Below are positions 44,780-55,961 of a DNA stretch of 64,000 nt, in pieces. Within the stretch, counting starts at the first letter, position 1. Every line of letters begins with the position of its first letter. Source of the stretch: Isoetes taiwanensis (Eukaryota > Streptophyta > Lycopodiopsida > Isoetales > Isoetaceae); contig JAJEKV010000052.1 in assembly GCA_021234155.1 (NCBI GenBank), forward strand, positions 9,997,284 to 10,061,283, given 5' to 3'. Under the pieces are notes generated by a model. The model had not been told where the DNA came from. It did no database searches and was given only the letters and a program-made list of their open reading frames with translations. Made by a program: the position numbers and the translations under genes.

Positions 44780-46515
44780 CATGACAATTGCTTATGGGAT
44801 GAACTAGTGTATAGTTTCACCATGAAATACTGCATACTGGGCCAGAATAAGGCTCCAAATTCTTTGAATTGGCAAATTGCTAGCATATTCTTGGGCCATT
44901 GGCAGGTCCATATTGGAGGCAGAATAAGTTAGCCTTCAAATCCATGAATTAACATATGGGTCATGTGCGCTCACCAAGTGTAAATTTTCATTTGAATCCA
45001 AACAGGGCTGCACTGCTTGGTTGGTGGGTTGCTGGGCTGTTTCTTCCCTTGGATCGGTCTTTTTATGATAGATTGTGCTTTTCTGAGTATGTGTTGCCTT
45101 GTTTCTTCTGGTTTCCTTTGTCCAGGACTGGAAAATCTCAATTATATGGAAAATTCTAAACGTCGTTGATTCAGCCTTCATTCTTTGACTTTGGCCAGGT
45201 GTGTGCCTTGCTGATGTCATAATATTCAGTCTATGGCACTGCCACGTAATAATAAACTATTATGTAGGGCAATTCAGGAAGCTTGGTGGTTGGGTGCTCA
45301 TTGACTTGTTGATATTGACTTGCCAGTATTATGGTTCCAGTTCTACTACAGTCAATGGAATGATTTATGTCCTGAAGTTTTATTTTCAATCTTTAAACCA
45401 CGAGTTTTGCGCAGGTGCAGCACGCTGTCCCTTGTGTTTATTCAAATCAACAACTTTTGTTTATGGGTAGTAGTGGGTAATATTGGTTTCTATTTTTGAA
45501 TCCTTGTTTTGGAAGATTTATACTAAAACGTTTCAACAATGAAATCTCCACTAGATGGTAAATTTTATGCAAAGTAATGTCAACCGAATGCAGGTATCTT
45601 AATTAGCATGTCCTCTTAAACACCACTTGCTTGTTTAGGATACTACACATTAGGTGTAGTGGATGTAGAGGATAGTCATATAGCAGATAGATATAACATT
45701 TCTTTTTCTTTTTCTTTGTTTTGTTTTGGAAGAACACAACACATAGTTATCGAAACATATATAATTATACATCCTCTTTTGCCCTTTTTTTTTCAATTCT
45801 ATTTTTTTTTGGGTTCTACCTCGCACAAAGTCGACATGTGTGAATAATTCAGTTTGCCTAAGATATTTTTGACGTTCGGAAAATTGGAGGTTCCATATTT
45901 TTTTGTGTTTTATTCTAAAAAGCGACACGTGTGAAGCTAATTGCTTCTAGCAGAAGGAAACGATAGCGACATAGAATTGTTGAGAAAGCTTTATATCCAG
46001 ATGCGTTGGCGGAGAGATGGAGATCTATGCATTATGGGCTTGAATGCTGTCAGTTTATTGCCTAGATCTGTGTGTTGAAGATCCAACTCTGGCATCGTGG
46101 ATTTGAATGCCATAAGAAAAAAAAAAGTAGACACCCTGCCATCGATAGAGCTTCAAAAAGCTCTATTTGTGTCGTGGATTAGGTTGTGGGGCTTCCAATT
46201 CTGCTATAGCGTTGCAGGTGATATCGAACTAGAGCAGGAATTGGGTGCTAGAACCGATGTAGTTAAAAAAATATGTAGGGTTTGAGAAAAAAGGTGGCTT
46301 CTGCAAGAACTGCATCATTAATGGTACATTGACTAAACCATTAATAACAAGCCAAAAAATTGCAAAAGCATTACAAATCAGATTCAGTAGGGACATGCTT
46401 AAGAAGTTAAGCTCACCTCTGAATCCATTGAGGTACTATCGAACATTCAGAACTCTCTACATCATTTACAGCTACAACACATATGCATATAATCTTCATG
46501 AAATTAGATCTTACC
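44780..46515. other. 3' flank of the membrane-protein gene, no further gene
   Basis: Presumed 3' UTR followed by AT-rich DNA with no recognisable coding sequence. Confidence 0.4.
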
Positions 46516-46612
46516 AAGGTTGCAGAGCTCTTTTTTCCAATCAGTTTTGCCATTTGCTCTTGAAGCATAAGAAACTTTCTGTGGGCATCCAAGTTGGCCT
46601 TCAAAGTCTAGA
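46516..46612 (-). other. Isolated exon-like segment, unrecognised
   Basis: On the minus strand a TTTCTAG acceptor opens a frame reading TLKANLDAHRKFLMLQEQ and MAKLIGKKSSATL up to a GTAAG donor. It is amphipathic and helical with clean splice borders, so it looks like one exon of a real or decayed gene. Neighbouring exons were not found. Confidence 0.35.
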
Positions 46613-47381
46613 AATTTTCGTACATAGAAGTTATAGTGTATTCTCCTTAAAGAGCTTCACATCGCAGAGAGGATTACAAATTGCACTGGCATAAAGTATA
46701 CAAATTAATAGTTTCTTAGTTTTTCTTGAAGATGGACACATCAAATTTCACTCTTATGTGCAATCAAAATTTTGTTCACCTTGAATACAATATTTCTTTT
46801 ATATCCTTGTCCAACCTAATATCTCACCAGCTAAAAGGTCATATCATCTTCTTCAATGGGATTGATTCCTTGTAAAGACAAGCATCGCATTTCAACTGTT
46901 ATCCTAGCATTATTGTAATGCATTTGCTTCCTACGAATGAAAGACAATGATAAATAGTCAATTTTACATTTACATGCTGAATACTGCATCACTTGCTATA
47001 TTTTGCAGACACCAATCTGTCCTTCTGGGAAGCATGCATGATGCTTGCACTACATTTCAACAATAGAAAAGAACTACAAGCAAATAGCTAAAAGTCCCCT
47101 GGTGAAGTCCCACTTTATTTGCACTTTGAACCTTAATGGCAACTGCTTTTCTTTGCCTAAACATCTATCTTGTAACCTGCTTCTAAAGGCATCTAGTACG
47201 CACATAAAAGAAAAAGGAACAATAGACATAAGGATCAAAATCTTCTTTGGCAAGGAGGTAACCCTCTCCACCGACTTTCAAAATACCAGGAAACACCAAT
47301 ACTGAGCATCTAATCTGCAATTGCAAGTTAAATCAGGTAAGCGAGAATATCTGGTTATATTTTAGCAAATTCTAGGATATT
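46613..47381. other. Gene-free stretch upstream of the LINE
   Basis: Nothing is recognised. TTCTAGGATATT at about 47371 resembles the sequence after the LINE tail and may be its target duplication. Confidence 0.4.
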
Positions 47382-47411
47382 CGAGAATATCCTTCAAACT
47401 CCAGTCTTCAG

Positions 47412-49941
47412 ATGGGTGAGGAGATTTTAGAGAGAAGAATTAAGAACATTAAGGAAATGGAGGCAAAAAGTTCTGCTATCAGATGTAAAATTAAATATAT
47501 TAATGACATGGATTCTGGTAGCACAAAATTTTTCTTCAGAGTTGCTAAAAGCAGGTTGTTAAGAAATTCCATTACTGAAGTTAAGGATGATAATGGTAGC
47601 AGTTACACTTCTCATACTGACATTGCCCACTTCTTTAAAGGTAGATATATGGATCTATTTCATTGCAGACCTATTCCTACCAGTGACATTATGGATGCAA
47701 ATGATTTTATGAGTCTCGTGAACAATATCTTGCCTACTGCTTCTGAAAATATGGATAGCTCTGTCATTGCCTTATCTTCTCATGAGGAAATCCTTAGTAC
47801 CTTAATCTCATTCAGTAAGGAAAAATCTCCTGGTCCTGATGGTCTTCCTGCAAAGTTTTATATTAAATTCTGGGTATTTTTAAAAATGATCTTACTTCCC
47901 TTGTGCATGCTTTTTGGAATGTTGAGCATCTTCATCCTTCCATTTCCAGTGTTTTCATCTCCTTGATACCAAAAATTGATCATCCTTCCAAATTCCAAGA
48001 TTGGAGACCTATATCTCTCACAAACACTACTTATAAACTTTGTGCCAAAATCATTGCCTCTAGGATTAATGGCTTTCTGCAAAGGAATATTAGTCAAAAT
48101 CAGTCTGCCTTTCTGCCAAATAGGTATATCCTTGATAATTATGTTGCTGCTATGGAAGGGTTACATTGGAATAAGATCTCTAATCAAAATTGTATACTTC
48201 TCAAGCTGGATTTCAAACGTGCCTTTGACTCAGTCAAATGGGACTTCTTGGACTTTGCCATGTCTAAACTTGGCTTTCCTTCCAAATTGATAAATCTTAT
48301 CTTTGGCCTGAATTCCAGATCAAACTCTACTGTTCTTGTAAATGGTGTTCCCTCTGGCTTCTTTCCCCTCTCATGTGGCATTAGACAGGGATGTCCTCTA
48401 GCCCCTTATCTTTTTCTTGTGGCAGCTGAGTTGTTTACTAAGGCCATTATCCATTATCAGAATATTGGTCAAATTAAGGGGTTAAAACTCCCTGATTCTG
48501 ATGAGTCCCTCACTATTTTTCAATATGCTGATGACACTTTCTCTTTCCTTGATGGAGACATGGCTAACATTGAATTCTTCCTCAAAATCCTAAATCAATT
48601 TTTAGCTGCCTCAGGCATTAAGCTTAACATTGATAAAAGCTTGATCGTTGGAAACATCCCTCATCAGCACTTAGCTGGAATTAATATTCTCTCACCTGGT
48701 CATGCTACTAAATTGCTGAGAATGCCTCTTTCTATGAATCATAACATTAAAGGCCTTTGGGATCCTATTCTTTCGAGAATTAAGAAGAAGCTGAACAATT
48801 ACATTTCTCTTACTTTTGCAGGTAGAACCTTTATTGCAAATTCTGTTCTTGCAAGCTCTCATGTTTATTTCTCCACAGGATTAGTTGCTCCTAAAAATAT
48901 TTATATGGAACTAGAGAAAACTATTAGGAATTTCATTTGGAAAGGGAGTCATCTTGTCAACTGGGGCTCCATTTGTAAATCTAAGAATTTTGGTGGTCTT
49001 GGTTGTAAGAACTTATTCCTTCATGCTCAATCTTTAGCAGAAAGTTTGTCTGAAAGGCCATTCATGGGAGTCAATCTCCTTCCTCTAAGTTTATCAGATT
49101 CTGGATCAACCAAAGTCATCCTTATGGTCATCCTTCTATTCGTCATCTGCTCTCTCACTCTACATTCACTCATATGAAGCCAGCCTCCAATATTTCCCCT
49201 TTAATGGGTAATTTACTTAAGGCATGGAACTCTATCTCTCCTAGCTTTCAATTTATCTCAAGAGATAAGCTTCATAGTGATCTATCTATTTTCTAGAATC
49301 CTATTCTGGCTGATCATAATTCTTCAGTTTTGGCAATTAAGCATCCAAGGATTTATAAAAAATGGCATGAGGCTGGTCTGGTTTATATCAGAGACCTTTT
49401 CTTAGGAGGAAGGATAATTTCTTGGACTAGATTGAAAGATATCATTAAGGGTACTTCCTCTGACAAAAAAATCTTTACTCATATCAGAAATTTTCTTTCT
49501 AATCTATCTCCAAACCCTGGGAAAGGTGACCGGTCTATAAATGGTAAAGGGGAGTATAAGGTTAAGAATGTGTACAATGCTCTGTCGTCTAATGTTGCTG
49601 AGAGTAAAGCTTTGTTGAAATGGTCTATTAATCCTGATTAGCTTAAGGGTCTTTTCCATAATGTCTCGTACTCCTATTGTCCTCCAAAGATATCTTATTT
49701 TATTTGGCTTATTGCTAATGGAAGCTTGAACAATCTGTATTCCTTATCTAAGAAAAACCCTAACATTATGGCAAACTGTTCTATGGCATATGATAGTGTT
49801 GAGAATATGAGTCATATCTTCTTTTGTAGCAAGCTTAATGACTTCTGGACTTGGATTGCTGGCAAATTTGGTATAGTAAATGATCAAAACCTTCTCTCCC
49901 TTCTCCAATCTGATGATAAATTTGTCAACACAATTATTTAG
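47412..49941 (+). pseudogene. LINE reverse transcriptase, frameshifted
   Basis: The N-terminal linker is followed by KEKSPGPDGLPAKFY. A frameshift near 47890-47950 separates it from the polymerase core: SLIPKIDHPSKFQDWRPISL, KLDFKRAFDSVKWDFL, CGIRQGCPLAPYLF and the catalytic FQYADDTFSFLDG. The thumb follows (LNIDKSLIVG), then another shift near 49130, a TAG near 49298 and a TAG at 49639. The zf-RVT-like region (CPPKISYFIWLIANG; CSMAYDSVENMSHIFFC) runs to 49941. The catalytic Asp residues are kept, but the frame is broken at least four times. Confidence 0.85.
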
Positions 49942-50271
49942 ATTGCTTTGTGGAATATATGGAAATCCAGAAATCGTGTGCTGTATGGAAAAAGAGGCTT
50001 TATATCTTTTGGATAGAGCTTCATTTTTAATTTAACTTTGAAACTATTGCTACTGCTCATAAAAAGAGATATGGAACTAACTATGATAGGAAATGGGAGG
50101 CTAATGGAGAGTATAAGAGACATTATGATTTATTCATTTCCAATTTGAATGTAGTAGATTCTAACATTTTCTTTTCTGATGATCCTAGAATATCTTGAGT
50201 GAGTTCATGGAGATGGAAGAAGTAAATTCGATGATCATTCCCCATTCAGTCAGTCATCAAAGGATCAGACT

Positions 50272-50760
50272 ATGCAGAACAATATAGCTACTTCAATGGA
50301 ATCCTTCCTAATGAGAGCTGGACATAGAAGGTATCAGAAAGATAGTGAGGATTTGTGGGCTGCTATCTTCTGCAAGGAGGTAGTACAAATCCATTGTCTG
50401 TGGACTTTTTTGGCAAATTACAATTTCATTCTTACTGAGAGGCAGATGATAAGATACAGGACCATGTATTATAATCACAAGCTCCTTGCTGATATGTATG
50501 GATCTTTATTGATTCTTTTGGAGGACAAGGACAAATTTCGCCTGTTCTATAGCAATAATTGGCCTACTGAGCATTACACCTTCGAACTACTGATGCATTC
50601 AATGCCTATTTCAATTCCATTTTCTTTGCTGACTCCTAGACATCACATCTTTCTTGCTTTTCCCAAAACATACTTCTGCTCTTGTTTAAATTTTGATCTA
50701 GCTTCACTTTTTTGGAATGTTAACCTATTGGCAGGATTCAAGAGCAGAGATAAAAGTTGA
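50272..50760 (+). CDS. Open frame in the LINE 3' region, unrecognised
   Basis: 162 codons without a stop, inside the LINE between the decayed reverse transcriptase and the poly(A) tail. It is rich in aromatic residues (CLWTFLANYNFILTERQ, NWPTEHYTFELLM) and contains no motif I recognise, including no RNase H. Plant L1 elements normally have only 3' UTR here. It survives uninterrupted although the polymerase frame upstream is broken, which may be chance or a sign that it is an extra ORF of this LINE family. Confidence 0.3.
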   Translation: MQNNIATSMESFLMRAGHRRYQKDSEDLWAAIFCKEVVQIHCLWTFLANYNFILTERQMIRYRTMYYNHKLLADMYGSLLILLEDKDKFRLFYSNNWPTEHYTFELLMHSMPISIPFSLLTPRHHIFLAFPKTYFCSCLNFDLASLFWNVNLLAGFKSRDKS

Positions 50761-51039
50761 TTATCTCCATGATCTCCTCAAGCAGTTGAACATCTGAGGA
50801 ATTTTCTTCATTCAAGACTCTACAGTTACTTATCTCTTACATCTTATTATCTTTTTGATGTTTAAGGGATCATAGTTCTTGTGCTGTGAGGCTCTGTTCT
50901 GGTTATAAACTTATATTTTTGGCATGCTTCTGTAGCAGAAATCTAATCTTTGCTATGTACTTGAGATTTTATAATTAATGATAAAACCATCTCTTACTTT
51001 CAAAAAAAAAATAATAATAAAAAATAAAAAATTCTAGGA

Positions 51040-51239
51040 ATATTTCAACCCCACTAGCAAGGGGAGGGTTTGCCCTTTAGGATGAGCCAAAAACATGAAG
51101 TAAAGAAGCTGGTCACATGTGTACAAAAGTGCATAAAATGTGATGCAAACATTGGGCCTTTTGTCTAGCAATAATATGCTAGCCCTAGAACAACTATGTC
51201 TCTTCAAGATTGACCAGAGTCACATTATATGTATAGTTT
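51040..51239. other. Short spacer
   Basis: No gene. GGGAGGGTTTGCCC near 51062 resembles the GGGGGGCAAACCC near 17284 in inverted orientation. Confidence 0.35.
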
Positions 51240-51455
51240 TATTTGAGGGTCCTGTGGTAAGATCTTAAATTGCTATACCCAAGGTCATGGGTTCAATACC
51301 TCATTGTGAAAATAGCCACACGTTGTTGAAAAGTTGGTGGGAAAAGGATACTTTACTGCAGTGGGTTGCAAGACCCATTCAATGGATGTGTTGTATAGTG
51401 TCTAATAAGCTGCTTCCTGGGGACATTAAAATTCCATCATCATCATCATCTTAAT
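51240..51455 (+). mobile_element. SINE-like unit with tRNA-type Pol III B box
   Basis: GGTCCTGTGGTAAGAT...AAGGTCATGGGTTCAATACC resembles a tRNA head with a B box (GGTTCAATACC). A roughly 150-bp body follows and the unit ends in an (ATC)n tail near 51436-51450. The size and the tRNA head plus simple-repeat tail are typical of plant SINEs. No target duplication was identified. Confidence 0.45.
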
Positions 51456-51660
51456 ATTGACACGTGTCCCAAATCTAAAAATTACAAGGGTTTTCTACTA
51501 CAAAAAAATATAGCATGGTTGACCCTACATTTTAAGATGCATTAAATTTGTACACAATGTTGTAAAAATACAGGTGAAAGGCAATACTTTGTAACAATAT
51601 AGTGTATGGTCCAAAAAAAAAACCTCGATTATAATGTTCAAACAAAACATGAGTTTATTC

Positions 51661-51665
51661 GATTC
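51661..51665. repeat. Target site duplication GATTC (left) of chromovirus copy B
   Basis: GATTC directly outside the 3' LTR; the partner GATTC is at 57790-57794. Confidence 0.85.
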
Positions 51666-52174
51666 TATCATGAACCTACGCAAAACCAAGGAAAATATGT
51701 GGAAAATACGCAAGAAATACAAAAGAAATATGCCAAGATCAGCAAAGAATCTGATAGGAATCAAGAGTACAATGGGCCCGAAGGCAAGCAGAAACACGAG
51801 ACAGATGCCTAGAAGGCTCGAGACTGGCGTTGAACTAGAATGGTTCGGCAATAAGGAGGTACCTCCTTATATATCTAGGCCAACGTTCAGGATCGCGCCA
51901 CTTCAATGGATGAGATCATGCCAAGTGTCGCGCATGCATGTAGTTCTAGAAATCTAGAACCTCCTGGAAACAATACCACATATGGGAAAGACATGAGGGA
52001 ATGTTTTAACAAATATTGGTAGCGCACTTGGCAAAGGTGTGTGACTTGCAACTAGAAGGTTGTGAGTTCAAATCTTGTTTTGTGCAACTACCCTTTTGCA
52101 TCCGTGTGACAACCATCTTTTGTACATACGAGTATAATGTTCGTATGGTACGAATATCCGTATAGTCATCGCAC
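51666..52174 (-). repeat. 3' LTR of chromovirus copy B
   Basis: On the element strand it starts TGCGATGACTATACGG next to the purine tract and ends GGTTCATGATA. It carries the TATATAAGGAGG TATA box (near 51860) and the antisense tRNA-like segment at 52020-52074. Confidence 0.85.
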
Positions 52175-52269
52175 CATTCTCCTCCTACAACGACGACGAG
52201 TCCTTGAAGCTGGGGTGGGAGTACTCAAGCTTGGCTTATCCGGATAACATCGGTGAAACTCCGCCTTTA

Positions 52270-52400
52270 GACATCGGTGAGCTCCCAGGTTCTATCACTT
52301 GGTGTGTAACCTTTCCAATCGACAAAGTAATACAATCGCCGACGAAGAAACTTTGAGTCCAGAATCTCTCAAACCTCGAACTCTTCGTGATCATCAATTT
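52270..52400 (-). pseudogene. Chromodomain at the integrase C-terminus
   Basis: The frame reads [19 protein letters not shown], then [13 protein letters not shown], the chromodomain pattern of chromoviruses (E-x-I-L-D, Y-x-V-x-W-K-G, T-W-E). In the family it directs integration to heterochromatin. Confidence 0.85.
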
Positions 52401-53811
52401 CTACTGGTGGTTGCAGCGGAGGAACGCGATCCGGAAAAGTATTAACTGTGTAGGGCTCCAATAGAGAAACATGAAATACTGGATGGAGCCGAACAGTTGG
52501 AGAGAATAGAATAGAATAGAATAGAATAGAATAGAATATGATTCTGCTGATATGAGCCGTGAGTAAGGACCAAGGCGACGATAGTCAAGCTTGTAGGAAA
52601 GTTCGTATGAGAAGTCAGACAAGGGCACCAACGTGAAATTTAGGAGCTTCTTGCCATTGCGAATTAGCATAATGCCGATAGCGTTCCTATGCTCGGTGAA
52701 AATGATGCTGAAGATCTGATTGAAGAGCCTGGAGTTTCTCAAGTCGAGACTTGGCACTAGGATTGACAGAGTCACCGCCATGCTGTCCAGAGTTCAGAAA
52801 GAACGGAGTCTGGCCAATGGAAGCATGTACTGAGTTATTATAGGCAAACTAAGCTAATCAAAGATAATCGACCCAATCATCCTGCTGATAACTAATAAAG
52901 CACCTTAAATATTGCTCCAGAGTCTGACTAATGCACTCTACCTGCCCATTACTTTCTGGATGATGACCAAATGTCAGCGAGCGGTCAATATGCATTAACT
53001 CTAAAAGCCGCTTCCAAAAACTTACGATGAACTACGGTCCACGATCGCTGACGACAGTATTGGGCAAGCCGTGAAGTCTGACTACTTCACGAAGAAGAAG
53101 ATCTGCCGTTCCCTCACTGGTGATGGTAATGATCCAGGGAATAAAATGAGTCATCTTAGAGAAATGATCAACAACAACCATGATGGCATCATAACCCCGA
53201 GAGAGTGGCATCTCGGGAATAAAGCCTATAGAAATGCACTTCCAAGATCTATCTGATACTGGCAGTGGCTGAAGAAGGCCATGAGGAAGATGCCTTGGGA
53301 CCTTCGCTCGACAGCAGATGTCATATGACTGAATAAAAGCTTCAATAGAGTGGCGAAGACCAGACTACCAATATTCTCGATTACTAAGTTCAAGAGCCTT
53401 GGCTACTCCAAAGTGTCCGGCCATAAGTGAATCATGGTAAGCCTGGAGAACCCGAAGCCTAGAAGCACCATCTGGCATATATAGAAGCCCATCACGAAAC
53501 AAGAGTCCATCTCGAACCTCAAAACAATCATAGTCTGATCGCATTTGCTGAGAAGATGATGCAGAGCCAAGGTGTGAGAATACATCTTGGGCCACTGGAT
53601 CGGAGAGCAGAGATACTCGAATAGACTCCAACAAGGTTGTATCATGAGGCCTCTCGAATAAAGTAAGGGACATATGCTGGAACCAATCAGATCCTAGAAT
53701 AACCTGTGATTGCTGATCAAATACAGGATTTCCTGGCTTAGGTTCAACGTAGGAACGTCGAGACAAGGCATCAGGCTTCTCTTGGAGGGGTCCAGGATGG
53801 TACTTGATCAC
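52401..53811 (-). pseudogene. Integrase of chromovirus copy B
   Basis: It includes the tether (YHPGPLQEKPDALSRRSY), a zinc-finger region with GHFGVAKALELSNREYW up to a stop at 53365, and core blocks in shifted frames including SDRGPQF (near 53045) and HHPESNGQ (near 52960). LHPVFHVSLLEP lies before the chromodomain. Several frameshifts and stops are present. Confidence 0.85.
52503..52538. repeat. (GAATA)n microsatellite within the integrase tail
   Basis: Seven GAATA units replace the stretch normally found before the R-L-H-P-V-F-H-V-S-L block, and they keep a frame reading (F-Y-S-I-L)n. It disrupts the tail of copy B. Confidence 0.9.
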
Positions 53812-53879
53812 AAAGTCAATGCGAGGTAGTACTTGAGTACGCCACCGGGCTGGTTGAGCACTCGAGCAGACTGAAAATA

Positions 53880-55442
53880 TTTTAGATTTCGACGATCTGT
53901 ATAGACTGTGACCTTATAAGGAGATCCCTCCAGGAGACGTCTCCACCCCTCGAAAGAATCAACTAATGTCAACAACTCCTTGTCATAAATGGGATAGTTA
54001 ATTTCAGCAACATGAAACTTCCCTGATCAGATGCAATTCATGGAGGATACCACCAAGAGAAAAATCGGAAGCATCTGCTTCGACAACATATGGCCGCAAA
54101 GGATCTGCATGAGTAAGAACTGGTGTCGTGGTGAAAGGATGCTTCAGAATAATGAAAGCAGATTCCGTTTTCACACTCCATTCAAATGGCATGTCCTTAA
54201 CCACGAGCGTGTCAAAGGAAGGGCAAAGCCGATAGAAATTGGCAAACCTAAGAAAACACTGAACATCTCAAACGGATGAAGGTGTTTGCCACTCTAGAAC
54301 AGTGCTGACCTTTTCGGAATCCATAGAGACTCTATGTGGAGTGATATGGTAGCCAAGAGACTCCACATTATCCTGTTTGAACTGACACTTCTCAAGTTTG
54401 ACATATAATCCGTGTTCATGGAGCTTCTGAAGTTCCTGTCGAACATACCTCTATGTTCTTCAAGAGTCTTATAATAAATGAGAATATCATTTAAATAGAT
54501 AACGAAAACTAAGAACTCCCGGAAGACATCATTGGTCATATGCTGCAATACTGTTGGAGCATTGGTAAGCCCAAACGGCATAATTGTGTACTCAAAATGG
54601 TCATAGCAAGTACGAAAAGCTGTTTTCCACTCATCACCTTCCCGGATCCGGACAAGATTGTAGGCACCCTGAAGATCAATCTTCGTAAAATAACGCGCAC
54701 CTTGGAGTCGCTCCAATAACTCTGAGATCAGAGGAAGCGGATACTGATTTGGCACTGTGATTTTATTGAGGTCACGGTAATCAACAACCAGATGCATAGA
54801 ATCATCCTTCTTTTTTACGAAGAAGATTGGCGCTCCAGCACGGGATTGAGAATGTCGAATGAAACAAATGGCTAGATTCTCTTCAATATAATCCCGTAAA
54901 ACCTTCAACTCAGTGGGAGATAGACCATATATCGGACCATATGGTGGCATTTTGTCGGGCTGCAAATCAATAGAACAATCATATGGACGATGCTCTGGAA
55001 GTTTGCCGGCCTTGACTTTGTCAAAAACATTAGAGAAGTCACCATATTTATCTGGGAGCATTGGGGCAGACTTCACCGGTGCAAAACTAGCCGACGGATG
55101 AACCTGGATTGCAAATACTGAACTTGGATCTTGCTTTCCAGATTTAATAAATTCATGGAGTGAAATCTTCGAGATACGAAACTTAGGGTATGAGGAAGTC
55201 TCTAAGTAGAAAGGAGGCGGAGCGGGAGCGGGGAGCAGGAGCAGAGCAGGAGCTAGAGTGGAACCGAGCAAAGAAGTAGGAACTAGAACTGGAGCAGGAA
55301 CAGGAACTTGAACAAGAATTAGAGCTAGGACATGATCGAGAGCATGTTTAGAATCTGGGGCATAAACTGGAACAGAGAAAAGAGCCGAGAACATGAACAT
55401 GATGCGTAAAACAGAACAATAAGGACGAATCGGGGAGACCAC
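53880..55442 (-). pseudogene. Reverse transcriptase and RNase H of chromovirus copy B
   Basis: A long frame (55442-54294) has a Pro-rich linker, then FFVKKKDDSMHLVVDYRDLN, YFTKIDLQGAYN and MPFGLTNAP. The catalytic box reads YLNDIL, so the first Asp of Y-x-D-D is Asn and the polymerase would be inactive. A frameshift at about 54470 leads to RNase H pieces (VEADASDFSLGG, near 54060) in other frames. Confidence 0.9.
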
Positions 55443-55549
55443 GATATCGCAGCGGGATCAAGTCGATGTTGGTGCAAAAGGCTCGTCTTTGCAGATTTAT
55501 TGGAACTAGAGATAAAACTAGCAAATCGAAATGATCTAGTATGCTAATC

Positions 55550-55960
55550 AATCTGTAGGTTATGTAGCTCGAGCCACTGCAAATCTAAGACTACTGGCGC
55601 ATGTGGGCTAGCGATGAGATTGAAGAAAATCCTACAAGAAACTCCATCGAACAAAACTTGAAGAGGCGCAGTACATTCTGTGACTGCACCCATGGAGATT
55701 TCCCGGCCATCAATCACTTCGACAGAACTGGAATGCTCAATCTGGCTTCTAGGGATGGGTGCTTACTAGCCAACGCACTATGATCTATAAAGCAAGCATT
55801 TGCACCACAATCAAGTTGCGCCAATGCTTCCAACCTTCCAACCTCTTATTCCAATGATATAGAGACGAAAAATACCTTGCTGACCTTATCCAATGGAATA
55901 AACATGTCAAGAAATGTGGAAGGAGTCTGAGAAAAGGCAGCCAGCCGACGAGAGACTCCT
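55550..55960 (-). pseudogene. Aspartic protease region of chromovirus copy B
   Basis: The frame near 55790 reads LDCGANACFIDHSALA. The D-(S/T)-G-A active site of retropepsins is altered to DCGA. Confidence 0.65.
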
Positions 55961-55961
55961 A

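Larger units (their letters stand above)
47382..51035 (+). mobile_element. 5'-truncated L1-type LINE with poly(A) tail
   Basis: The element lacks ORF1 and the endonuclease and starts between endonuclease and reverse transcriptase. It ends in an A-rich tail (51001-51035, with AATAATAAT interruptions). TTCTAGGATATT (about 47371) and TTCTAGGAATATT (about 51034) lie at either side and are probably a slightly diverged target duplication. This is the usual outcome of incomplete target-primed reverse transcription. Confidence 0.8.

Noticed and set aside
52020-52074. A genuine tRNA gene
   Set aside because: It repeats in every LTR of the family, is diverged among copies and lacks a proper acceptor stem, so it is a tRNA-derived repeat at most.
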